From Elusimicrobiota bacterium (GTDB lineage Bacteria; Elusimicrobiota; Elusimicrobia; UBA1565; UBA9628): DNA of 42,872 nucleotides. The position numbers were made by a program, and so were the translations under genes. The DNA lies in NCBI GenBank assembly GCA_016191335.1, contig JACPOW010000014.1, positions 1 to 42,872 on the forward strand, read 5' to 3'. The notes under the pieces are model-generated. The model did not search any database. It saw only the letters and a list, made by a program, of their open reading frames with translations, and had not been told where the DNA came from. Of this stretch, positions 24,945 through 31,972 are shown piece after piece. Positions within the stretch are counted from its first letter, which is position 1. Each line of letters starts with the position of its first letter.

Positions 24945-25565
24945 TTACTTGACGTGGCAGTCGAGGCAGACGCCGCCGGCGTTGACGCCGGGGCGCAGGA
25001 TCTTCGAGCCGGTGCCGGCGTGGATGGAGTGGCAGCTGGAGCAGCTGACGAAGCTCTTCGCGCCCACGACATCGACGACCGCGTTGGCGATGGAAGCCTG
25101 CATGGCCCCGCCCGCGCCCGTGGTCTGGCCGGCGACGATCTCCTTGGCGACCGGGTGCATGGTCGAGAGGTTCGTGCCGAGGTTCGCGTTGCCGGCCGCC
25201 ATGAGGGTGGTGCCGCCGATGGCCGTCGCTCCGTCGTGGCAGGAGAGGCAGGAGCCGCTCTTGGAGGCGATGAACTCGGCCGAAGTCATGATCGCGCCGC
25301 CGGTGGTCCCCGCGAGGGCGACGCCGCCCGCGCCGTTATACACCAGCCAGCCGGTGCCGACCGGGCTGCTGCGCGCCCACAACTGGGCGGTCTTCGCGGG
25401 TCTGTGCATCGCGTGGCAGGTCGAGCACTTGTTCACGGCTACCGCCATCCCGTTGTAGGAAACGGTGAAGTCATGATCGGTGCCGACGATGGTCGCGGCC
25501 TGAGAGACGGACCCGAAGGCGATACAGGCGACCATGAGTCCCAGTCCTTTGACGATCGATTTCAT
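24945..25565 (-). CDS. OmcE-like tetraheme c-type cytochrome 1
   Basis: The 206-aa protein has a signal peptide (MKSIVKGLGLMVACIAFGSVSQA) and four CxxCH motifs: CSTCH, CLSCH, CSSCH and CLDCH. The order DHDF, CSTCHAMH, QLWAR, CLSCHDG, LGTNLSTMHP, CSSCHSIH, CLDCH-end matches OmcE-type tetraheme cytochromes, which polymerise into extracellular filaments in Geobacter. ATG 25565 is chosen for its AGGGG ribosome binding site and signal peptide. A sigma-54 promoter lies about 50 bases upstream and a terminator follows, typical of a highly expressed single gene with readthrough. Confidence 0.92.
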   Translation of the reverse strand: MKSIVKGLGLMVACIAFGSVSQAATIVGTDHDFTVSYNGMAVAVNKCSTCHAMHRPAKTAQLWARSSPVGTGWLVYNGAGGVALAGTTGGAIMTSAEFIASKSGSCLSCHDGATAIGGTTLMAAGNANLGTNLSTMHPVAKEIVAGQTTGAGGAMQASIANAVVDVVGAKSFVSCSSCHSIHAGTGSKILRPGVNAGGVCLDCHVK

Positions 25566-25616
25566 TTTTTGCCCCTTGAAAAGACTTTGTGTTCCAATCC
25601 CGTCAATGAACATATG

Positions 25617-25631
25617 GCAACGTAATTGCCA
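25617..25631 (-). promoter_or_regulatory. Sigma-54 promoter of tetraheme cytochrome 1
   Basis: Minus-strand TGGCAATTACGTTGC has the invariant GG and GC ten bases apart and matches the -24/-12 consensus (TGGCAC-N5-TTGC) at nearly every fixed position. The predicted start of transcription leaves a leader of about 40 bases, the same as for cytochrome 2. Confidence 0.85.
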
Positions 25632-25675
25632 CATTTTTTTGACTTTTAACGTTGTTTTGGGGGTTTAATCCGACG

Positions 25676-26549
25676 TTATTCGGTGATTGCGCGCAAATGA
25701 GCGAAATCGCCCATTATGACCCAAGGGCGCCCGGGCGGACGCTCTTGGCGCGATGAAGGCTTGGTCTGGGAGGAAACTGCGTCGTAGGCGGCCTTCGAAA
25801 TATCCTGGATCAATTCGGTTTGGATGGCGAAGTCCTCGTCGCGGGTCATCACGCACAGGATGTAAGAGCTCGGCGGATAATAGACGATGCTGCCGTCGTG
25901 CAGCTGGCGGAGCTTGTTGGACAGATTGTAAGGCTCGCCGAATTTATGAGCGACCGTGATCTCGGGATCCTCGTTGGGAACGAACGAGGTCGAAAGGCCG
26001 AGGTCCGAATAGAGCCGTTCCCTGCCGGTGGGTCGATGGTGGAATCCAGGATCATCGCCGCTCCGTTATCGGAATCCACGACCATGGCGCGCAGCGGCTG
26101 GTCGATCTTGTAGGGTTCGCCGGGACGCAGCGTCGCTGTGGCGACCGATGGAGTCCAGTCGGGCTGTTGCTCATAAGGTGCCTTGGGGTGGAGGAAAAGC
26201 GGATATTCCTCCGCCCCCCTGAACACGGCGAGCATGAGCGGCACTTTCAAAAGGCTGGCCGGAATGAACTTTCCCGCCGCATGGATGGTGAAAAGGGGGG
26301 CCGTCGTTGAGGTCCCGGAAATAAACGGAGACATGGTGGATGTCCGCGGCGCTTTCCCATATTATCGACGAACTGCTCGATCTTGTGCTGCAAAGGCCTA
26401 AGCTCGGCTAAATCGGCGCTCGGCTCGATGTCGATCAAGGGATTGATAAGCCCGCGATTGCCGGATCGCGTGACCTTTTCGAAGGAGCGGCACTCCGGGA
26501 CGGCGGGGCGCGCGTGGGCGCAGGCCGCCCCGGCCGCTAAAAGCTTCAA
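25676..26549 (-). pseudogene. Frameshifted class A beta-lactamase-like serine hydrolase
   Basis: Three reading frames together encode one serine hydrolase of the beta-lactamase/PBP-like class. The first frame gives a signal-like N-terminus and IEQFVDNMGK. The second gives ADIHHVSVYFRDLNDGP. The third gives FIPASLLKVPLMLAVFR (the SxxK motif) and VVDSDNGAAM (the SDN motif). A final frame gives ITVAHKFGE (KTG-like box) and IVYYPPSSYILCVMTRDED, ending in TAA at 25676. Frame changes fall near 26350-26357, at a G6 run (26295-26300) and near 26025-26035. The gene starts (TTG) just after the NHL stop and is AT-richer than its neighbours. Confidence 0.8.
25685..25701 (-). promoter_or_regulatory. Possible degenerate activator site upstream of cytochrome 1
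   Basis: GATTGCGCGC (25685-25694) matches ten bases of the 19-bp element found upstream of cytochrome 2 and hemA, and TGAG starts at 25698, 67 bases from the sigma-54 box. The parts are not in the same order as in the clear copies, so this is a weak call. It lies in the end of the decayed hydrolase gene. Confidence 0.35.
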
Positions 26550-26568
26550 AAATTCGTCATCAAATCCG

Positions 26569-27630
26569 TTATTGGCCCTCTGGATATTTGATGTACTGAA
26601 AAATCTGAATCCGCTGGTTCTTCGTATCGACGATGTAGATCGTGTCGCTGCGATCGATGAAGATGCCGGCGGGCAGCGCCAATTGCCCGGGGCCCTGGCC
26701 GGGCGTGGCGTACCAGACGAGGAGCTGGCCTTTCCTGTTGAATATCTGTATCCGGTGGAAAAGGGCGTCCACCACGTGGATGTTCCCGTCCGAGTCGCTG
26801 GCCACGCCTCGCGGCCGGGCCAGGTATCCCGCTGCGTCTCCGGCTTCGCCGAAGCCGGAGACGGCCGCGCCCGTGGAGGTGAAGATGTGGATGCGGTTTG
26901 AGATCGGGTCGGAGACGAGGAAGCCCCCGTCGTTTTCCACCCACAGGTTGCTGGGATTGGGGAGCGCGAACCGTTCGTTCTTGGGATGGCTGCACAGCTC
27001 CTTGAGGAACTTGCCTTGGGTCGAGTAGAGCACGAGCCGGCGGTTGCCCGTGTCCGCGACCAGCAGTTCCCCGGCCGGGGTCAGAGAGACGGCCGCCGGA
27101 CGGTTGAGCGTTCCGGCGGGGCCTTCCGCCGCTTCCGTCGTCCAGAGGAATTTCCCTTCCGCGGAATAAGCCCGGATCGTCTGATCCTTCGTGTCGGTCA
27201 CATAGACGCTGCCGTCGGCGCCAGCCGTGACGCCGATGGGCGAGAGGAGCTGCCCATCCCCGTTTTCGCCGATATGGGAGACCTCGGATTTCTTCAGATC
27301 GATGACCGTGACCTTCTGTCCTCCCGTGTCGGTGACATAGATATTATCGCCCTGTCCCCAGATGCCGTAGGGGCGCTCGAAGAGGGGGCGTTCCGTATCG
27401 CCGCCCGTCATGAACGAGACGAACCGGCCGAACATCCCCTGCCTGGCGCTTCCTCCTCGGACATCGCGCATGGTCTTGATGCTCCGCACGAAACGCACGC
27501 GCGGCTTGTCCGGGGGCGCGGGGAAGACGAGCTGAGCGGAGACCGGCGCCGTCGAGGTCGTCGGGACTGAGGCCGCGTGAAGGGTCGCGGAGGCCAGCAG
27601 GAAAGTCAGGACGCTGATGTTTCGATTCAT
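26569..27630 (-). CDS. Periplasmic NHL-repeat beta-propeller (paralog 2)
   Basis: The 353-aa protein has a signal peptide (MNRNISVLTFLLASATLHA) and about six NHL repeats, including LARPRGVASDSDGNIHVVDA and LALPAGIFIDRSDTIYIVDT. It is very close to paralog 3: both have an RFVRSI.TMRD segment near residue 50 and end in KNQRIQ/VQI.QYIKYP. A single Cys in the middle (LCSHPKN) is not a heme site. It follows the terminator of tetraheme cytochrome 2, the same cytochrome-hairpin-NHL order as in the other module. Role in cytochrome assembly or anchoring is inference. Confidence 0.88.
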   Translation of the reverse strand: MNRNISVLTFLLASATLHAASVPTTSTAPVSAQLVFPAPPDKPRVRFVRSIKTMRDVRGGSARQGMFGRFVSFMTGGDTERPLFERPYGIWGQGDNIYVTDTGGQKVTVIDLKKSEVSHIGENGDGQLLSPIGVTAGADGSVYVTDTKDQTIRAYSAEGKFLWTTEAAEGPAGTLNRPAAVSLTPAGELLVADTGNRRLVLYSTQGKFLKELCSHPKNERFALPNPSNLWVENDGGFLVSDPISNRIHIFTSTGAAVSGFGEAGDAAGYLARPRGVASDSDGNIHVVDALFHRIQIFNRKGQLLVWYATPGQGPGQLALPAGIFIDRSDTIYIVDTKNQRIQIFQYIKYPEGQ

Positions 27631-27683
27631 GTTCAGCCTTGTTCAACTGGAAAGGTTACACCTCGAAGCGGAAAGCCCGGCCT

Positions 27684-27713
27684 AAAAAAGACCCCCGGTC
27701 GCCCGGGGGTCTT
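27684..27713 (-). terminator. Rho-independent terminator after tetraheme cytochrome 2
   Basis: On the minus strand AAGACCCCCGG, a 4-base loop and CCGGGGGTCTT form a perfect 11-bp stem followed by TTTTTT. The stem is identical to the one at 24905-24934. It lies 9 bases after the cytochrome stop and before NHL paralog 2. Confidence 0.9.
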
Positions 27714-27721
27714 GGTGTGGA

Positions 27722-28366
27722 TTACCTGTTGTGGCAGGACAGGCAGCGCTCGCCGGCGCGAAGGATCTTCGGCGAGTTGGCGCTGCTGTGCATCGAGTGG
27801 CAGCTCGTGCAGCCGACGTACGACTTCCCGCCCACGACGTCAACCACGACGTTGGAGCCGGAGCCCAGGTTTCCGGACGCGAGGTCCGTCTGCATGCCCG
27901 GCGTGCCGAAGTCAACGACGCGCGCGATCGGGTGGGTGTCCGACAGGTTGCGGCCCCAATTGCCTCGGAAGGAGGCCTTCATGGTCGTTCCGCCGATGGC
28001 CGTCACGCCGTCATGGCAGGACAAGCACATGGCCGAGCCGGTGGTCGCGAACTGGGCCTCGGTCAGGAGTTCGGCATCGCTCCCGTCCAGAACCGCGCCG
28101 GCGGCGCCGTCCCACACGGTCCAGGCTCCGCCCGCGCCGAGCGCGCGCGCCCACAGGGGGCTGTTCAGGTTGGGTTTGTGGGCCGCATGGCAGGTGGAAC
28201 ACTTGTTGTAGGCAGTGAAGGTGACGCCGTTTTCGCCGACGTAACCCGCGGTCTTGAAGTCATGCTTGCTGCCGGTGATCGCTTTGCCGGTAAGCTGCGC
28301 ACTGGCAACGTTCGCGATGAGGCCGAGGGCGGCCATCAGTGCGATCGTCTTGAGAGATACTTTCAT
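27722..28366 (-). CDS. OmcE-like tetraheme c-type cytochrome 2
   Basis: The 214-aa protein has a signal peptide (MKVSLKTIALMAALGLIANVASA) and four heme motifs: CSTCH, CLSCH, CTSCH and CLSCH. It has the same order of SKHDF, CHAAH, PLWAR, CLSCHDG, LSDTHP and CHSMH as OmcE and as cytochrome 1. ATG 28366 is preferred over the in-frame ATG 28372 because AGGAGG would lie six bases before the former but touch the latter. A sigma-54 promoter and a 19-bp activator element lie upstream. It is a candidate filament-forming extracellular cytochrome. Confidence 0.93.
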   Translation of the reverse strand: MKVSLKTIALMAALGLIANVASAQLTGKAITGSKHDFKTAGYVGENGVTFTAYNKCSTCHAAHKPNLNSPLWARALGAGGAWTVWDGAAGAVLDGSDAELLTEAQFATTGSAMCLSCHDGVTAIGGTTMKASFRGNWGRNLSDTHPIARVVDFGTPGMQTDLASGNLGSGSNVVVDVVGGKSYVGCTSCHSMHSSANSPKILRAGERCLSCHNR

Positions 28367-28417
28367 TGTCATCCTCCTAGGAGTTGTTTCTGGCATTCTT
28401 CCGTCATACTCCCGATG

Positions 28418-28432
28418 GCAACGTTTAGGCCA
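28418..28432 (-). promoter_or_regulatory. Sigma-54 promoter of tetraheme cytochrome 2
   Basis: Minus-strand TGGCCTAAACGTTGC has GG and GC ten bases apart, as required for the -24/-12 elements. The block CGTTGCCAT is shared with the cytochrome 1 promoter. The predicted leader is about 41 bases. Confidence 0.85.
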
Positions 28433-28496
28433 TGAAAATTCACTCAGGAAATCACGTACAAACGTTTTACGGCGATCGTTGCGCGGGGATGCGCCA

Positions 28497-28515
28497 TGAG
28501 TGCGCGATTGCGCGC
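28497..28515 (-). promoter_or_regulatory. Candidate response-regulator binding site upstream of cytochrome 2
   Basis: On the strand read towards the promoter the sequence is GCGCGCAATCGCGCACTCA. It contains a GCGC-N4-GCGC dyad. It ends 65 bases before the sigma-54 box. The copy at 34171-34189 before hemA differs at one base and has the same orientation and nearly the same spacing (66 bases). Position and symmetry suit an enhancer for an NtrC-type activator. Confidence 0.75.
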
Positions 28516-28519
28516 GGGG

Positions 28520-29635
28520 TCATTTTGCCTCACCAGCGGTTGAAGGGGCATCCGTGGGCTGCTCGTCCGGATATTTGATGTATTGATAGATTTGCACGCG
28601 CTGGTTCTTGGAATCGACGACATAGATCATGTCGTCAGCATCGATGAACATGCCCGCGGGCAATGTGAGCTCTCCGGGCCCCTGCCCGGGGCTGCCGAAG
28701 TAGAGCAGGAGCTCGCCCTTCCGGTTGAATATCTGTATTCGGTTGAATATGGCGTCGGCGACGTAGATATTGCCGACCGAGTCGGTGGCGATTCCTCGCG
28801 GTCGCGCGAGATAGCCGGCCGAGTCGCCCTGCTCGCCGAAGCCGGAGACATAGCCTCCCGTCGACGTGAAGACATGTATCCGGGTGAGGAGGGGGTCCGA
28901 GATGATGAAGTTGCCGTTCTTCTCGACCCAGACGTTCGCGGGGGTCGCGAGGGCGTACGGGTCCTTCATGTTGCGGCACATCTGCCGGACGAATTTGCCC
29001 GCCGTGGTGAGCACGACGGCGCGTTTATTGCCGGTGTCGAGGACCAGGAGCTCTCCGCCCGGGGTCAGCGCGATCCCTCCGGGGTGGTTGAGCTTTCCGC
29101 CGGTCTCGCCCAGGTCCCCGTTCTGCCAGAGGAACTCCCCTTTCGAGGAGTAGGCCTTGACCTTGCTGTCGCCCGAGTCAGCGATGTATATATTGCCGGC
29201 CGCGTCGGCCGTAATGCCGATCGGGGCTTTCAGGCGCCCCTCTCCCTTATTGCCGATGTCCGTCAAAGTCATCTTCTTCAGGTCCAGGCTCAGCGCCGCC
29301 GAGGCGGTCGTGTCGGTGATGTAGAGCTTGTCGCCCTGCTTCCAAACGCCGTAGGGGCGGGCGACCAGCGGGAGGTCCGCGTCTCCTCCGGCCAGGGCGG
29401 ACAGGAACTTTGTGAAGCCGCTTTCTTTGCCGCCTTTGAGGTCCCGCATGGTCCGTATGGAACGCACGAAACGGATGCGCGCCCGTTCCGGGAGGGGGGG
29501 GAACACGATCTCCACGGACGCGGTCCGGGTCGATGCCTCCGGGAGGCTCTCCGGCGCATCGGCGGCGATGACGGCGCGCGGCGCGAGCAAGGCGGCCGCG
29601 ATGAGGATTCCGGGGACGATGATCTTGATGTTCAT
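28520..29635 (-). CDS. Periplasmic NHL-repeat beta-propeller (paralog 3)
   Basis: The 371-aa protein has a signal peptide (MNIKIIVPGILIAAALLAP, ending near VIAA) and about six NHL repeats. These include LKAPIGITADAAGNIYIADS, LARPRGIATDSVGNIYVADA and LTLPAGMFIDADDMIYVVDS, the last followed by KNQRVQ. Very close to NHL paralog 2. Its ATG overlaps the stop of the regulator-cytochrome fusion (ATGA), so it is the third gene of the kinase operon. A further in-frame upstream start was rejected because the ATG at 29635 begins the signal peptide exactly. Confidence 0.88.
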   Translation of the reverse strand: MNIKIIVPGILIAAALLAPRAVIAADAPESLPEASTRTASVEIVFPPLPERARIRFVRSIRTMRDLKGGKESGFTKFLSALAGGDADLPLVARPYGVWKQGDKLYITDTTASAALSLDLKKMTLTDIGNKGEGRLKAPIGITADAAGNIYIADSGDSKVKAYSSKGEFLWQNGDLGETGGKLNHPGGIALTPGGELLVLDTGNKRAVVLTTAGKFVRQMCRNMKDPYALATPANVWVEKNGNFIISDPLLTRIHVFTSTGGYVSGFGEQGDSAGYLARPRGIATDSVGNIYVADAIFNRIQIFNRKGELLLYFGSPGQGPGELTLPAGMFIDADDMIYVVDSKNQRVQIYQYIKYPDEQPTDAPSTAGEAK

Positions 29636-31971
29636 TTGTTGTGGCACTCCTCGCAAAGCGTGCTGAATTCGGCGCGCAGGAGCTTGGGCAGCCTCTCCGC
29701 GTGCGGGTTGTGGCAGGACGCGCAGTTGAAGGGCTTGTCCTTGCGGCGCGGGTCGGGCTTGGCCTCGTTGGAGGTTTTATGCCGCGCGATGGGGTGGTTG
29801 TTCTTGAGGGTCTCGTCGTGGCAGCCGAAGCAGATGTCGGACAGCGGCTTGCGGATCAGCGAGCCGCGCGCGCTCACGTGCGGATTGTGGCAGGTGGTGC
29901 AGTCTCCCGACGCGAAAGGAGAGTGAACGACGGGGTTCTTGTCGAGCTTCCGGAAATCGGAATGGCAGACGAAGCAGGTTTCCTCCGGCGCCTTTTTTAG
30001 GGCCGCCTTGCCGTCCGCTCCGGTCTTGGCGTGGCACATCTCGCACGAGCGTGAGCCGAAGGGGATGTGCTCCTTGCCCTCGACGATGAGCTTGAGGCTC
30101 TTCGAGGCGTGGGGGCTGTGGCAGTCCGTGCAGTCGCCTTCGAAGACGCTGATGCCGTGATGCGCCTTGGCGATGGGCTCCGACTTTGTGTCGTGGCAAG
30201 TCGCGCAGAGCTCCTTGACCGGCGAGTTCAACAAATGAGCGTTGTCCGAGGCGTGGGACTGATGGCAGGTGCTGCAGTCCATGTCCTTGAAGGCCGGGTG
30301 GACGGTCGCTTTCTTCATGTCCTCGGCGCGGGCGGCGTGGCAGGACAGGCACAGAGGCTTGAGCTCCTGAGTCAGCTTGGCCGGGTCCTTGACGTCGGCG
30401 TGGCATTTGGAGCATTCGCCCGACTTCACCGGCGCATGGGGGTTCTTTTTCTCCATCAGCTCCTTGGCCTTGGCCTCGTTGGCCGACCGGAAGGCGTCCT
30501 TGGCGATCTTCGATCCTCCGAACCAGTCGCCCGCGGAGGCCCCGGCCGCGAGGAGAATGAGCAGCAGCAACGCTCCGATGGCTTCTTTAAGGCCGAATTT
30601 CTCCATGCGCCGGCGCAGAGCGTCGCGCGACAGGCCCAGGGACTGCGCGGCCTTCTGCTGGTTTCCGCCGCTGCGCTTGAGCGCCTGCACGACGAGGTCC
30701 TTCTCCACGTCCTCCAGACGCAAGCCCTCGGGGGGCAAGGCGACGGACGAGCCCTCCTCCTTGACGGAGGGCGGCGCTTCGGCTGCGACCTGGGCGCGCG
30801 CGATGTGCGCGGGTTGGGCGGCGGCGACGGGATGGAACTCCATTTCATCGAGGATCATCATTCTCTCCAGCACGTTGCGTAGCTCCCGGACGTTGCCGGG
30901 CCATTTATAGGATTGGAACTGCTCCAAGGTCTCGGGGGAGAACCTGGGCTTGGACTTGAGCATCTCCGCGCTGAGCTTCGTCAGGAGGCGGTCCACGAGC
31001 GGCAGGACGTCCTCCTTGCGCTCGCGCAGAGGCTTGAGCGAGATGGTCAGGACGTTGATTCGGTAGTAGAGATCCTGCCGGAAGCGGCCCTCGGCCACCG
31101 CCTTGGGGAGGTCCTCGTTGGTGGCGGCGATGACGCGCACGTCCACGGTGATGTCGTCCCGGCCTCCGACGCGCTTGAAGGTCTTGTCCTCGAGCGCGCG
31201 CAGGATCTTGCCCTGGAGCGCCATCGGCATGTGTCCGATCTCGTTGAGGAAGATGGTGCCGCCGTCGGCGATCTCGAATAAGCCCTTCTTTTGCCCGACA
31301 GCCCCGGTGAAGGAGCCCTTCTCGTAGCCGAACAGCTCGCTTTCGAGGAGGTTGTCCGGGATCGCCGTGCAGGAGATCTCCATGAACGGCTCGAAGGCGC
31401 GCGGGCTGCCGTAATGGATGGCGCGGGCGAAGCGGTCCTTGCCGCAGCCGCTCTCGCCCAGGATGAGGACGGTGCCGAAGGGGGAGGCCGAGATCTTCTT
31501 CGCCATGGCCAGCGCCTCCTTCATGGAGGGGCTTTCGGCCACGATCGAGGCGAAATTGTACTTGTCGACGCCCTTCTGGTGGGCGCGGTCGAGGCGGCGC
31601 TTGAACTGGGCGGTCTCGAGGACCCGCTTGAGCGTGATCTTGAGGCCGGCGAGCTGGAGGGGCTTGGAGATGTAGTCGGCGGCGCCCTCGCGCAGGGCCT
31701 CGACGGCGCTGGCGAGGTCGGCGAAGGCGGTCATGATGACGACCGGCAGCTCGGGGTTGCCGCGGCGCGCGGCCTTGAGCACGTCGAGGCCGCTGTCGCG
31801 GCCCAGCCGCAGGTCGGTGAGGACGACGTCCGGGTTCTCGGTCTCGAGGGCGGCCTCGGCCTCCGCCAGGTCGGCGGCGACGACGGTCTTGTAGCCCGAG
31901 TTGGTCAGGTCCTGGGACAGGGACCACCGGATCAGCTCCTCGTCGTCCACGATCAGGATCTTCGACGCCAT
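29632..31971 (-). CDS. NtrC-family sigma-54 response regulator fused to a membrane segment and an 11-heme cytochrome
   Basis: The 779-aa reading frame begins with a receiver domain (acidic D9/D10, phospho-acceptor D53 in VLTDLRLG). An AAA+ sigma-54 activator domain follows (Walker A GESGCGKD; GSFTGA, the sigma-54 contact loop). A Fis-type HTH (about 415-460, GNQQKAAQSLGLSRDALRRR) comes next. Where such regulators normally stop, the frame continues without a break into KEAIGALLLLILLAAGASAG, a hydrophobic segment with an AxA-type cleavage site. Eleven CxxCH motifs follow (CSKCH, CLSCH, CSTCH, CATCH, CTDCH, CEMCH, CFVCH, CTTCH, CFGCH, CASCH, CEECH). An internal ATG at 30606 (M456) could start a separate secreted cytochrome, but it has no ribosome binding site. 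It begins one base after the kinase stop. Confidence 0.9.
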   Translation of the reverse strand: MASKILIVDDEELIRWSLSQDLTNSGYKTVVAADLAEAEAALETENPDVVLTDLRLGRDSGLDVLKAARRGNPELPVVIMTAFADLASAVEALREGAADYISKPLQLAGLKITLKRVLETAQFKRRLDRAHQKGVDKYNFASIVAESPSMKEALAMAKKISASPFGTVLILGESGCGKDRFARAIHYGSPRAFEPFMEISCTAIPDNLLESELFGYEKGSFTGAVGQKKGLFEIADGGTIFLNEIGHMPMALQGKILRALEDKTFKRVGGRDDITVDVRVIAATNEDLPKAVAEGRFRQDLYYRINVLTISLKPLRERKEDVLPLVDRLLTKLSAEMLKSKPRFSPETLEQFQSYKWPGNVRELRNVLERMMILDEMEFHPVAAAQPAHIARAQVAAEAPPSVKEEGSSVALPPEGLRLEDVEKDLVVQALKRSGGNQQKAAQSLGLSRDALRRRMEKFGLKEAIGALLLLILLAAGASAGDWFGGSKIAKDAFRSANEAKAKELMEKKNPHAPVKSGECSKCHADVKDPAKLTQELKPLCLSCHAARAEDMKKATVHPAFKDMDCSTCHQSHASDNAHLLNSPVKELCATCHDTKSEPIAKAHHGISVFEGDCTDCHSPHASKSLKLIVEGKEHIPFGSRSCEMCHAKTGADGKAALKKAPEETCFVCHSDFRKLDKNPVVHSPFASGDCTTCHNPHVSARGSLIRKPLSDICFGCHDETLKNNHPIARHKTSNEAKPDPRRKDKPFNCASCHNPHAERLPKLLRAEFSTLCEECHNK

Positions 31972-31972
31972 G

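Noticed and set aside
24905..27713. The repeated hairpins as a CRISPR-like or mobile repeat
   Set aside because: Only two copies, each right after a cytochrome stop and followed by a T tract on the minus strand, so they are terminators.
30604..30606. A confident second start codon for a separate cytochrome inside the regulator fusion
   Set aside because: The ATG would give a good signal peptide, but no ribosome binding site is present. It is kept as an alternative only, not as a feature.
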